Below, piece by piece: positions 8,709 to 16,246 of a stretch of DNA of 32,634 bases. Positions within the stretch are counted from its first letter, which is position 1, and every line of letters starts with the position of its first letter. The position numbers were made by a program, and so were the translations under genes. The DNA comes from Clostridiales bacterium (GTDB lineage Bacteria > Bacillota > Clostridia > TANB77 > SIG350), in contig SVGE01000011.1 in the NCBI GenBank assembly GCA_015056545.1, positions 1 through 32,634 on the forward strand, read 5' to 3'. The notes beneath the pieces are model-generated. The model searched no databases. It was given only the letters and a program-made list of their open reading frames with translations, and was not told the origin of the DNA.

Positions 8709-9335
8709 TTATTCAATAACTTCTAATTTATTCACTGAAACTTCATATGCATTTCTTATTTCAGAAGTTCCATCTGGATATTTTTTCTCATATTGTCTAG
8801 ATTGAATTCTTCCAGATATTTTAATATTTTTTCCCACCTCTAAGTTTTCACAATATTTAGCATTTCTTCCCCATGCTATTACTGGAATATAGTCAGATTT
8901 GTTATATGCTCTATTTACAGCAAGTAGCATATCTACTATTTCTCTTCCAAGTGGTGTCATTCTATATATAGGTTTTTTACATAAAAAACCATTTAATTCA
9001 ATTTCATTTGAAGGTGTTTCAGTATCTACTTCTTCAATAGTTTCAATTTCTTTAACAAAAACCATTAAAACTAATCTGCTTTTTTCATTTTCAGCACTAT
9101 TATATGATCTATATTGACCATTTATTTTTACCATACTTCCAACTTTAATATTATCTCCTTCAATTAATCTTTCAGATAATATTACAGGTATAATATCTAC
9201 CGCTTCACTTAATCTTGGAACTTCAAGATTAAAAGTATAAAATTTTTCACCATATATTTCATGGTTTAATACTTTTTCAGATATTACCTTTCCTTGCATT
9301 TTTACATTATTGTATTCTTCATACAAATTATTCAT
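8709..9335 (-). CDS. SSB-like protein with two OB folds
   Basis: A 208-residue protein with two single-strand-binding-like OB segments. The second (about residues 110-206) is the clearer SSB match: NGFLCKKPIYRMTPLGREI, then NKSDYIPVIAWGRNAKYCENL and GKNIKISGRIQSRQY. The first (10-98) has the order KVISEKVLNHEIYGEKFYTFNLEV and GSMVKINGQYRSY, also an OB pattern. It lacks the acidic DDDIPF-type tail by which replicative SSB recruits partners, so it is more likely an accessory or specialised SSB than the main replication protein. It is monocistronic, with GGGG-type ribosome site and a downstream hairpin terminator. Confidence 0.75.
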   Translation of the reverse strand: MNNLYEEYNNVKMQGKVISEKVLNHEIYGEKFYTFNLEVPRLSEAVDIIPVILSERLIEGDNIKVGSMVKINGQYRSYNSAENEKSRLVLMVFVKEIETIEEVDTETPSNEIELNGFLCKKPIYRMTPLGREIVDMLLAVNRAYNKSDYIPVIAWGRNAKYCENLEVGKNIKISGRIQSRQYEKKYPDGTSEIRNAYEVSVNKLEVIE

Positions 9336-9388
9336 ATATAACTTCCCCTTTCATTTGTTCATTACATTTTATTCACTTGTTGCTTATT

Positions 9389-9407
9389 TAGAATAAAGTT
9401 TATTCTA
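9389..9407. promoter_or_regulatory. 19-bp palindrome, possible operator
   Basis: TAGAATAAA-G-TTTATTCTA is a perfect palindrome with one central base, in the intergenic region between divergent genes (SSB-like and phosphorylase). It is nearer the SSB-like gene. The 9-1-9 form resembles repressor operators, but no specific regulator can be named. Confidence 0.4.
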
Positions 9408-9498
9408 TTTTATCGTTTACCTTTTTAGTAATTATGTAAAGTACTTTTATAGTATACTACATTTTTTTTCATTTGTCTATATTTTTTCATAAAAACAT

Positions 9499-9527
9499 TT
9501 GACTTTATGAATCATTTAATAGATAAT
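9499..9527 (+). promoter_or_regulatory. glgP promoter
   Basis: TTGACT (9499-9504), 17 bases, GATAAT (9522-9527), about 40 bases upstream of the GTG start. Confidence 0.65.
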
Positions 9528-9565
9528 ATATGTGTATATATATTAGTACAAAGGAGGAAATTATC

Positions 9566-12130
9566 GTGTATTTGTTCGGTAAAATAACTGTAAAACCACA
9601 ACTTCCAGATAGAATTAGTAAACTTCAAGATATTGCTAATAATATTTGGTGGACTTGGAATATTAATTCATTAAAATTATTTGAGGAATTAGATGCCGAG
9701 TTGTGGGAAAAAATCGGTAAAAATCCAATTAAATTCTTAAAACATGCTAATCAAGAAAAATTAAATCAAGCTTCTGTAGATACAGAATTCTTACATAAAT
9801 ATGATACAATAATAAATTATTTCAATGATTATATGAAATCTAAAGATACTTGGTATAGCAAAACATACCCACATTACAAAAATAACTTAATTGCATATTT
9901 TTCTGCTGAATATGGTTTAGATGAAACTTTGCCTATATATTCAGGAGGATTAGGTATTTTATCTGGTGACCATTGTAAATCTGCAAGTGATTTAGGTATA
10001 CCTTTTGTTGCAGTTGGTTTGTTATATAAACAAGGGTATTCAAATCAATATGTAAATTCAGATGGTATGCAATTATATACACCTGTAAAAATAGATATTG
10101 ATGATTTACCAATTCTACCAGTTAAAGATGAAAATGGTAATGATGTTATTTTTGATATAGAATATTTAGATAGAAAACTATATTTAAAAATATGGAAAAT
10201 AAATATTGGTAGAGTTACACTTTATCTATTAGATTCAGATATAGATAAAAATATTGAACAAGATAGATATTTAACACAAAGATTATATGGTGGTGACCAA
10301 GAAACTAGAATTTCACAAGAAATTATTTTAGGTATTGGCGGTGTTAATGCATTAAAAGTATTAGGTATAGAGCCTACTATTTATCATATGAATGAAGGAC
10401 ACTGTTCATTTGCTTCATTAGAGATAATAAGAAACTTAATGCATACTGAGCATGTATCTTTTAATGTAGCAAAAGAAATTGTTTTCTCAAAAATGATATT
10501 TACTACACATACTCCTGTTCCAGCTGGAAATGATATATTCAATTTTGATTTAATAGAAAAATATTTTAATCATTATTGGGGATATTTTGGTATAAGCAGA
10601 AAAGAATTTGTAGAATTAGCTCTAAAACCAGCTCCTGCATATAATCAAGGATATAATATGGGAGTATTAGGATTTAAATTGGCTGCAAAAAGAAATGGTG
10701 TTAGTAAACTTCATGAATCTGTTACAAAAGATTTATTTGGAGACATTTGGCCTACACTTTCACATGCAGAACTTCCTATAACACATGTTACAAATGGTAT
10801 TCATACTTGTACATGGTTACAACCTAAATTAAAAGAATTATATAATAAATATTTAGACCCATTCTGGCAAGAAAAAATTGAAAATCCAGATACCTGGCAA
10901 AAAATATATAATATACCAAACAAAGAATTATGGGATATACACAATGCTCAAAAACAAAAACTAATTAAATTGATAAAAGAAAATATGAAAGAGCAAATGG
11001 TTAGAAATAATTGTGAAAGTGATGAAATAAAAGAATTAGAAAAATCTATAAATCCTAATTCATTAGTAATTGGCTTTGCAAGAAGATTTGCTACATATAA
11101 AAGAGCTAATTTAATATTTAGAGATATTGAAAAAATATCTACATTATTAAATAATCCAGACAAACCTATATTATTAGTATTTGCAGGAAAAGCTCACCCA
11201 GCAGATAAACAAGGTCAAGAACTAATTGCTCAAATCGTTAATTTAGCTAAAAAACCACAATTTAAAGGTAAAATAGTATTCTTAGAAAACTATAATATGA
11301 AAATTGCTAGATATTTAATTAGTGGATGCGATATTTGGCTTAATAACCCAAGAAGACCATTAGAAGCTAGTGGTACAAGTGGTGAAAAAGCTGCTGTTAA
11401 TGGTGTTATAAATTGTAGTATATTAGATGGTTGGTGGTTTGAAGGATATAATGGCCAAAATGGTTGGGCTATTGGTAATACTTCAACATACAAAACATTT
11501 GATTTGCAAGATGATGCGGATAGTCAAAGTATATATGAAACACTTGAAGAGTCAATTATTCCAACATTCTTTGATAGAGATGAAGATGGCACACCAAATA
11601 ATTGGGTTAAAATAATGAAAAACTCTATTACATCTTGTGGTTGCACATATAGTACACAAAGAATGTTAATAGATTATACAAATAAATTATATATACCACA
11701 AATTCAGGCAACAACAAGTGAAGATTATAAAGATAGCGAAAAAGTTTTAAATTACTATGAATGGAAACAACATATTGCTCAAAACTGGGAAAGTGTTAAA
11801 ATATATCAATCTTCAGATATGCATAATATAAATGTTGATGCAGGAAATAATATTAAAGTTTCTTGCACAGTTGAATCACCTATTATTCCAATAGAAGATT
11901 TAGCAGTTGAAGTATACTTTGCAAGAATAAATGAAAATGGTACATTAGAAAATATTCAAATCACACCAATGAATATAATTGAAAGTAATAAAACTACATA
12001 TACATTTGGCTCACAAATCAATTTAATCAATGGTGGACAATATGGATATACTTATAGAGTTATTCCTAAACATGATATGATACTTAATAAATATGATTTA
12101 GGATTAATAAAATGGATAGATAATAACTAA
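9566..12130 (+). CDS. glgP: Alpha-glucan (glycogen) phosphorylase, GT35
   Basis: Releases glucose-1-phosphate from alpha-1,4 glucan with phosphate and pyridoxal phosphate. The N-terminal ~100 residues are the DUF3417 type (NNIWWTWN). Conserved GT35 blocks follow: AYFSAEYGL, YSGGLGILSGDH, HMNEGHCSF, THTPVPAGND, VTNGIHT, and the PLP-Lys region RRPLEASGTSGEKAAVNG, where GTSGMK is usual and the Lys is kept. This is the ~850-residue alpha-glucan phosphorylase family. I chose GTG 9566 (GGAGG eight bases upstream); an in-frame ATG at 9530 would fall at the predicted transcription start and lacks a ribosome site. With the GH57 branching enzyme it implies glycogen turnover. Confidence 0.93.
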   Translation: MYLFGKITVKPQLPDRISKLQDIANNIWWTWNINSLKLFEELDAELWEKIGKNPIKFLKHANQEKLNQASVDTEFLHKYDTIINYFNDYMKSKDTWYSKTYPHYKNNLIAYFSAEYGLDETLPIYSGGLGILSGDHCKSASDLGIPFVAVGLLYKQGYSNQYVNSDGMQLYTPVKIDIDDLPILPVKDENGNDVIFDIEYLDRKLYLKIWKINIGRVTLYLLDSDIDKNIEQDRYLTQRLYGGDQETRISQEIILGIGGVNALKVLGIEPTIYHMNEGHCSFASLEIIRNLMHTEHVSFNVAKEIVFSKMIFTTHTPVPAGNDIFNFDLIEKYFNHYWGYFGISRKEFVELALKPAPAYNQGYNMGVLGFKLAAKRNGVSKLHESVTKDLFGDIWPTLSHAELPITHVTNGIHTCTWLQPKLKELYNKYLDPFWQEKIENPDTWQKIYNIPNKELWDIHNAQKQKLIKLIKENMKEQMVRNNCESDEIKELEKSINPNSLVIGFARRFATYKRANLIFRDIEKISTLLNNPDKPILLVFAGKAHPADKQGQELIAQIVNLAKKPQFKGKIVFLENYNMKIARYLISGCDIWLNNPRRPLEASGTSGEKAAVNGVINCSILDGWWFEGYNGQNGWAIGNTSTYKTFDLQDDADSQSIYETLEESIIPTFFDRDEDGTPNNWVKIMKNSITSCGCTYSTQRMLIDYTNKLYIPQIQATTSEDYKDSEKVLNYYEWKQHIAQNWESVKIYQSSDMHNINVDAGNNIKVSCTVESPIIPIEDLAVEVYFARINENGTLENIQITPMNIIESNKTTYTFGSQINLINGGQYGYTYRVIPKHDMILNKYDLGLIKWIDNN

Positions 12131-12138
12131 TATAAACT

Positions 12139-12166
12139 ATCCCCCTTCAATTTAATGAAGGGGGAT
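12139..12166. terminator. glgP terminator hairpin
   Basis: Perfect 11-bp stem ATCCCCCTTCA/TGAAGGGGGAT. The T-run after it is poor on both strands, but it lies between two convergent genes. Confidence 0.6.
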
Positions 12167-12208
12167 TACTTATATATATTTATATATTTTATCTTTTGTA
12201 TATTAGTA

Positions 12209-13777
12209 TTATTTACAAATATTATATAAAATATTCGCAACTTCTTCTCTTGTTATACTTTTATTAGGTCTAAATGTATTATCTTCATATCCATTTATTA
12301 TTCCTGCATTTGTCATATTAATTATTCCAGTATATGAATACATTTCTTTTGATACATCTTTAAATGTTGCATTTTTAGAAATACTGTTTAAATTTAAATT
12401 TAATCTATTAAGCATTGTAACAAATTCTTGTCTAGATATTTCATTATCTGGTTTAAATGTACTATCTTCATATCCATTTATTATTCCTAATTTGCTACAT
12501 TTTAGAATATTATTATATGCCCAGCTATTTTGAATGTCTATAAAATTGATATCATGTTTTTCAGCTAAGGTTATATTTTTCTCACTTATTAATCTAGTAA
12601 TTATTGTAGCAACTTCTGCTCTTGTTATATTTTCTTTTGGGCTAAATATATTATTTTCTTTTCCCTTCATTAATCCAATATTTTTAACAAAATATATTGC
12701 TTCTTTTGACCACATATCATTTGTAACATCTATATATTCACTACTATTATTACTATCTTGTTTCCATACATCTAAATCCCATATATCTGTCATTTCTTGA
12801 CCTAAAGCCCAGCTTCCTGTTCCTTTTAAACCATAACTATCAATTAATTCAATTTTTTGATTTAATGTATATGCATTTTCATACCAAAATGTATATGTAC
12901 CTGCTGAAAATATATATTTATCTTTTTGAGCTTGCTTATCTGTTACATATATAGTTGCTTTCATGCTTTTGGTATTTACATCATATATACCAGTTGAATT
13001 ATAGTCTTGCAAAATTTGATTTATTAATCTATCACTAGCACCTCTACCCCCTACACCATTTTCATTCCAATATCTTCCGAAAAATGCTAACCCAATTACT
13101 ACTTTTTCTTTTGGTACATATTTTAATGTATATTCAATAGAGTTTTTTATAAAATCATAACTTGCAACAGGACCTGGAGTTCCCCCCTCATAATGCTCAT
13201 CATAAGCCATTACCATAATATAGTCTGCATATTTTCCTAATTCTTTATAATCATAACTACCATGCCATCCTGTAGTCCATCCATTTGGATTAGCAGCTAC
13301 TGCAACAGATACTGTCTTTTCCGCTGGTAATTTTTCTCTTAAAGTTTTAACTAAATTAGTATAATTATCATTATCTACTTCTGTTACATTTTCTATATCC
13401 ACATTTACACCATCTAAATTATATTTATATATTGCTTCTACTATTTGATTTGATAAATTAATATAGTTATTAAGTCCTGCTCTTCCTATGTTTCTATCCC
13501 AATGATTACTTAAAAATGGGACAACTTTAACTCCCATATTATGCATTTCATTTATATATGTCGTATCAAGATATTCTGAAATTTTTAATGTTCCATCTGA
13601 ATTAATATCAAAATAACTTGGTGAAACTTCATCTATAACCCCATTAGTATTTTTCATATTAGTTATATTACTTTGCGTTGTTCCACCATAAACATAAGTC
13701 ATATTAAAATTACTAGCATATCCTAAACTTGATATATTTATTAAAATGCATATTAAAATTATACATATTTTTTTCAT
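12209..13777 (-). CDS. Secreted GH18 family protein with three SLH repeats
   Basis: A signal peptide (KKICIILICILINISSLGYA, then SN) precedes a GH18 TIM-barrel of about 320 residues. The catalytic motif reads LDGVNVDIENV (D122 to E129), with Asn replacing one Asp of DGxDxDxE, as in spore-cortex and peptidoglycan-active GH18 proteins; YIMVMAYDEHYEG and the late GTGSWALG are also family motifs. Three SLH repeats (about residues 345-520) would anchor it to the cell wall; each carries FxP(K/D/N)..ITR or a close variant. Likely role: exported cell-wall or GlcNAc-polymer hydrolase. GTG 13786 is an alternative start, but ATG 13777 has better spacing to GGGTGA. Confidence 0.85.
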   Translation of the reverse strand: MKKICIILICILINISSLGYASNFNMTYVYGGTTQSNITNMKNTNGVIDEVSPSYFDINSDGTLKISEYLDTTYINEMHNMGVKVVPFLSNHWDRNIGRAGLNNYINLSNQIVEAIYKYNLDGVNVDIENVTEVDNDNYTNLVKTLREKLPAEKTVSVAVAANPNGWTTGWHGSYDYKELGKYADYIMVMAYDEHYEGGTPGPVASYDFIKNSIEYTLKYVPKEKVVIGLAFFGRYWNENGVGGRGASDRLINQILQDYNSTGIYDVNTKSMKATIYVTDKQAQKDKYIFSAGTYTFWYENAYTLNQKIELIDSYGLKGTGSWALGQEMTDIWDLDVWKQDSNNSSEYIDVTNDMWSKEAIYFVKNIGLMKGKENNIFSPKENITRAEVATIITRLISEKNITLAEKHDINFIDIQNSWAYNNILKCSKLGIINGYEDSTFKPDNEISRQEFVTMLNRLNLNLNSISKNATFKDVSKEMYSYTGIINMTNAGIINGYEDNTFRPNKSITREEVANILYNICK

Positions 13778-13867
13778 TTTCATCACCCAATTATATGTTA
13801 CAATTTTTATACATCAAAAGCAATGGAAATAGTTTGCTCAACTGGTAGTTAAAGTATTTCAAACAAA

Positions 13868-13903
13868 AAGAATAACCCAATAAATTATTGGATTATTCTT
13901 TTT
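13868..13903 (-). terminator. Terminator of the AbrB pair
   Basis: A long stem AAAGAATAA(T/C)CCAATAA with its complement and a short loop, followed on the minus strand by T. It lies just after the last AbrB-like gene and upstream of the GH18 gene. Confidence 0.85.
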
Positions 13904-13906
13904 AAA

Positions 13907-14203
13907 TTATTTTTTACAAATAATAATTTTGTTTTCTCTTAAATAACATTCAACAAAATCATCTTCTTTTAATTTTAGTAATTTCATATATTCTTTTGGA
14001 ATTTGAATAATTAAATCACTATTGGGTTTGCGTATTATTCCAACATGTGCTTTTCGTTTTAAATTTTCATTATCAAATTTAGAAATACATAAATCTCCAT
14101 ATTTAACACTTATTTCTAAATTCTCAAACTTTTTAATACCCAACTTTGATGCAAATTTTCTTGGAATAACAAATCTTCCAGCTGATAATATTTTCCGCTT
14201 CAA
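13907..14203 (-). CDS. Tandem AbrB-type DNA-binding protein (paralog 1)
   Basis: A ~98-residue protein with two AbrB/SpoVT swapped-hairpin half-domains: KRKILSAGRFVIPRKFASKL, then HVGIIRKP and IQIPKEYMKLLKL. Members of this fold bind DNA as dimers and act as transition-state or plasmid-maintenance regulators. I chose TTG 14203, because GGAGG (14212-14216) lies eight bases upstream, exactly as for the TTG-started paralog 2 (GGAGGatatggtaTTG here, GGAGGatgtagtaTTG there). ATG 14218 has no ribosome site. It follows paralog 2 by 15 bases and shares its promoter. The linker between domains is SKFDNENLKRKA, the same position as RKFEREKL in paralog 2. Confidence 0.8.
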   Translation of the reverse strand: MKRKILSAGRFVIPRKFASKLGIKKFENLEISVKYGDLCISKFDNENLKRKAHVGIIRKPNSDLIIQIPKEYMKLLKLKEDDFVECYLRENKIIICKK

Positions 14204-14218
14204 TACCATATCCTCCAT

Positions 14219-14512
14219 TTATACTAAAATTAGCATTGTTTTGTCTTTTAAATATATGTCTACCTTACACACATCTGTTACGTTAAAGAGTAGCCAATAT
14301 TCTCTTGGAATACAAATTCTATCAAGTTTGTCAAGTTTTCTTACTATACCAATATGTGCATATAACCTTAACTTCTCGCGTTCAAATTTTCTTACACAAA
14401 TTCTACCATGTTCAATACTTATTTGAACCTCATCCCTTGTAGAAAGTCCCATTTCTTTAAAGAAATGAACCGGAATATGAACTCTTCCACCTTTGTCTTT
14501 TACTACTTTCAA
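14219..14512 (-). CDS. Tandem AbrB-type DNA-binding protein (paralog 2)
   Basis: A 97-residue protein with the same two half-domains as its neighbours: KDKGGRVHIPVHFFKEMGL and the second unit HIGIVRKLDKLDRICIPREY. The TTG start is supported by GGAGG eight bases before it. A perfect promoter lies upstream at 14575-14603, so this is the first gene of a two-gene unit with paralog 1. The second unit has a long run shared with paralog 5 (GIVRKLD..(N/D)R..IP(K/R)EY), the clearest sign that the set arose by duplication. Its target DNA is unknown. Confidence 0.85.
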   Translation of the reverse strand: MKVVKDKGGRVHIPVHFFKEMGLSTRDEVQISIEHGRICVRKFEREKLRLYAHIGIVRKLDKLDRICIPREYWLLFNVTDVCKVDIYLKDKTMLILV

Positions 14513-14574
14513 TACTACATCCTCCTTATAACAAAATGTTATATAAAATTTATTTTGTATAATAATACCTTAAT

Positions 14575-14603
14575 ATTATACCTTCTTCAACGAATTATGT
14601 CAA
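14575..14603 (-). promoter_or_regulatory. Consensus promoter for AbrB paralogs 2-1
   Basis: Minus strand TTGACA (14598-14603), 17 bases, TATAAT (14575-14580). The AATAAGTTGACATAAT around the -35 is repeated exactly at the promoter of paralog 4 (15345-15350), showing that promoters were duplicated with the genes. Confidence 0.9.
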
Positions 14604-14621
14604 CTTATTTGCAAATAAAAA

Positions 14622-14647
14622 ATCAACTTTAAATTTATAAAGCTGAT
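14622..14647 (-). terminator. Terminator after AbrB paralog 3
   Basis: Ten-bp stem ATCAGCTTTA/TAAAGTTGAT (one G-T), followed on the minus strand by TTTTTTATTT. It lies 12 bases past the stop of paralog 3 and just upstream of the next promoter. Confidence 0.85.
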
Positions 14648-14658
14648 CTTTTATTCAT

Positions 14659-14958
14659 TTATTTTATTATTTTAATGACTATTTTTGAATGTGCTTTTTC
14701 CAATTGTATATTGGTTCCTTCCTTAAGATTAAGTACATCAATATATTCTTTTGGAATAGATAACTCATTAGTAGACTTAACCTTTTTTATAACCCCTATA
14801 TATGGCCGTGTTATTACTGTTTTAGGATAAAACTTCTTTATAACAATATTTCCATATTCAAGATTAAGTTCAATATAATCATTGGTTTGAACACAAATAT
14901 GTTGCATAATACTTTTAGGAATACTTATTCTACCTGTTTTACTTATTCTTTTTTGCAT
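14659..14958 (-). CDS. Tandem AbrB-type DNA-binding protein (paralog 3)
   Basis: A 99-residue protein: first half-domain QKRISKTGRISIPKSIMQHI, second YIGVIKKVKS with LSIPKEYIDVLNL. GGAGG lies eight bases before the ATG. It starts 20 bases after paralog 4 ends, so the two form a second two-gene unit of the same kind, driven by the promoter at 15322-15350. The first half is closest to a classic AbrB/SpoVT N-terminus. Confidence 0.83.
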   Translation of the reverse strand: MQKRISKTGRISIPKSIMQHICVQTNDYIELNLEYGNIVIKKFYPKTVITRPYIGVIKKVKSTNELSIPKEYIDVLNLKEGTNIQLEKAHSKIVIKIIK

Positions 14959-14978
14959 TGATTACTCCTCCGCTTCTT

Positions 14979-15260
14979 TTAAGTCATAAGTTTAATTGCT
15001 CTGCCTTCACCAATAACTTTTACACTTTTAGGATTACCTAATAACTTTATATATTCTTCCGGTATACTTACTTTATTTGCTGTTCCCATTTCTCTAATAA
15101 TTCCTACATATTCACGTAGATTTATATTTTCCCGCTGAAGTTTTCTTATACAAATTTGGCCATATTCAAAAGTTATTTCAAGCTCATCATGTACATTTAT
15201 TCCTAATTTCTGGCTTAAGTCTTTTGGAATTTTTACAACTCTGTCTTCTCTCCAACTCAT
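14979..15260 (-). CDS. Tandem AbrB-type DNA-binding protein (paralog 4)
   Basis: A 93-residue protein with first half-domain REDRVVKIPKDLSQKLGI, then YVGIIREMGT with VSIPEEYIKLLGN. It is slightly shorter at both ends than its paralogs. GGAGGATGTAAAT precedes the ATG with eight-base spacing, like the other family members. It is first in the paralog 4-3 unit; the IS200-type element begins about 125 bases upstream of its start. Confidence 0.8.
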   Translation of the reverse strand: MSWREDRVVKIPKDLSQKLGINVHDELEITFEYGQICIRKLQRENINLREYVGIIREMGTANKVSIPEEYIKLLGNPKSVKVIGEGRAIKLMT

Positions 15261-15321
15261 ATTTACATCCTCCTAATATATATATATAATTAGATATATT
15301 TTATATATTTAACACGTAAAT

Positions 15322-15350
15322 ATTATACCAATTTTTATGTATTATGTCAA
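15322..15350 (-). promoter_or_regulatory. Consensus promoter for AbrB paralogs 4-3
   Basis: Minus strand TTGACA (15345-15350), 17 bases, TATAAT (15322-15327), with the same AATAAGTTGACATAAT context as the other AbrB unit. The IS200-type element lies just upstream and has not damaged it. Confidence 0.9.
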
Positions 15351-15419
15351 CTTATTTTAATCCTATTGAAACAAGATGATTTCATTATACCATAACCACG
15401 CCTAAAAGACGTGGTATGA

Positions 15420-15512
15420 TGAAGCACTATAAGGGCATATAGCAGGCAAAGTCCTTCGACTTCGAAGTCCTGACAGCTGCAATTACTCTGCTGGCTAGCC
15501 CTCAAAGGGCTT
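15420..15512 (+). ncRNA. Structured RNA-like segment inside the IS, with a terminator
   Basis: A GC-richer stretch between the IS end hairpin and the 3' end of tnpA. On the plus strand, AGCAG (15441) pairs with CTGCT (15488), a perfect palindrome GACTTCGAAGTC sits at 15458-15469, and AGCCCT (15497-15502) can pair either with AGGGC at 15432-15436 or with AGGGCT at 15506-15511. The last pairing is followed by TTTTTT and forms a terminator. Two exclusive pairings resemble an attenuator. It could also be only the IS's transcription-blocking end. No ORF or known family was recognised. Confidence 0.4.
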
Positions 15513-15522
15513 TTTTATTTGC

Positions 15523-15990
15523 CTATTTCACTGGCTCACTCGTGAACGGATCTATATATTCTTTCAAACTTATTTGTTCATATAATTTATCTTCTTGCAA
15601 CTGCTTTTGTATATATTCTCTTATTATTTTTTCGTTCTTTCCTACTGTATCTACAAAATATCCTTTTGCCCCAAAATGTCTATTTCCAAATTTATATTTT
15701 AAATTTGCATGTCTTTCAAATATCAGCAATGTTGATTTTGATTTCAAATATCCCATTATTAATGCTATTGAATATTTCGGTGGTATTTCTATTAACATAT
15801 GTATATGATCTCCATATGCTTCTCCCTCTATTAATCTTACATCTGATTTTCTACTTATTAATAATTTTAGTATTTCTATTATATCTTTCCTTAATCTATT
15901 ATATATTATTAATCTTCTATATTTCGTTATTCTCACTATATGATATTTACATCTATATGATGTATGTGATAAACTGTTTGTGTCTTTCAT
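15523..15990 (-). CDS. tnpA: IS200/IS605-family transposase TnpA (HUH Y1)
   Basis: A 155-residue single-strand DNA transposase. The HUH pair is H62-I-H64 in YGDHIHMLIEIPP, and the catalytic Tyr is Y126 in IIREYIQKQ. The N-terminal YHIVRITKYRR matches the family's YHIVFxPKYRR. Length is full, so it may be active. It excises and inserts single-stranded DNA at the hairpin-marked ends. The ribosome site GGAGGGATG lies eight bases before the ATG, and a promoter lies 44 bases upstream. Confidence 0.93.
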   Translation of the reverse strand: MKDTNSLSHTSYRCKYHIVRITKYRRLIIYNRLRKDIIEILKLLISRKSDVRLIEGEAYGDHIHMLIEIPPKYSIALIMGYLKSKSTLLIFERHANLKYKFGNRHFGAKGYFVDTVGKNEKIIREYIQKQLQEDKLYEQISLKEYIDPFTSEPVK

Positions 15991-16033
15991 TAGACATCCC
16001 TCCTTGTATTATATTTTGCTGCCAAGCAACTAT

Positions 16034-16062
16034 ATAATAACATAGGAGGGATTTTTTCACAA
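16034..16062 (-). promoter_or_regulatory. tnpA promoter
   Basis: Minus strand TTGTGA (16057-16062), 17 bases, TATTAT (16034-16039), within the element between its end hairpin and tnpA. Confidence 0.55.
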
Positions 16063-16119
16063 CGCTAAAGCTTTTTCCACGCGCATAGCACGTGGTATAT
16101 TGTTCCAATAAAAATACAC

Positions 16120-16153
16120 CTCCAAATGTTAGATTTTTTTCTAACATTTGGGG
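16120..16153. terminator. Strong hairpin between IS and pilin-like gene
   Basis: A 14-bp stem (CTCCAAATGTTAGA with its complement, one G-T) and a six-base T loop. It could end the transcript of the pilin-like gene or shield the IS from read-through. The T-run after it on the minus strand is interrupted. Confidence 0.5.
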
Positions 16154-16230
16154 TGCACTTCAATTTTGCTCAATTTTATTATAGTATTTACAGCAGGTAT
16201 CATTTCTTCCAGAAATTTGCACCTAGCCTA

Positions 16231-16246
16231 AGCTCCTTCCGGAGTT
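16231..16246 (-). other. GGAA-loop hairpin just after the stop codon
   Basis: On the coding strand ACTCC-GGAA-GGAGC forms a short hairpin starting directly after the TAA. DGR targets are known to need a stem with a GRNA tetraloop just downstream of the variable repeat; GGAA fits GRNA. The stem is short (4 bp on the coding strand, more with wobbles on the other), so this is suggestive, not proof. Confidence 0.55.

Larger units (their letters stand above)
15385..16110 (-). mobile_element. IS200-type single-strand transposon, about 0.73 kb
   Basis: Contains one gene, tnpA, and a matching hairpin near each end. The hairpin at 15396-15414 is CCACG, 9-base loop, CGTGG; that at 16077-16095 is CCACG, 9-base loop, CGTGG. 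On the minus strand both start ATACCACGT. Such subterminal hairpins are the TnpA recognition sites in the IS200/IS605 family. There is no tnpB. Size fits IS200 elements (about 0.7 kb). The outer cleavage sites cannot be placed exactly from one copy, so both ends are approximate. Confidence 0.8.

Noticed and set aside
9530-9565. In-frame ATG start for the phosphorylase
   Set aside because: It lies at the predicted transcription start, has no Shine-Dalgarno, and the GTG at 9566 has GGAGG eight bases upstream.
13831-13852. tRNA-like fragment GCTCAACTGGTAG
   Set aside because: Only a D-arm-like string is present; no acceptor, anticodon or T arm is seen.
13787-13866. Leaderless-type promoter for the GH18 gene (TTGATG-16-TATAAT)
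   Set aside because: The start would fall on the ATG itself; the evidence is too weak to list as a feature.
15953-16147. Open frame of 64 codons across the IS end and hairpin
   Set aside because: It overlaps the tnpA start on the same strand in another frame, crosses the end hairpin and promoter, and has no ribosome site or family similarity.
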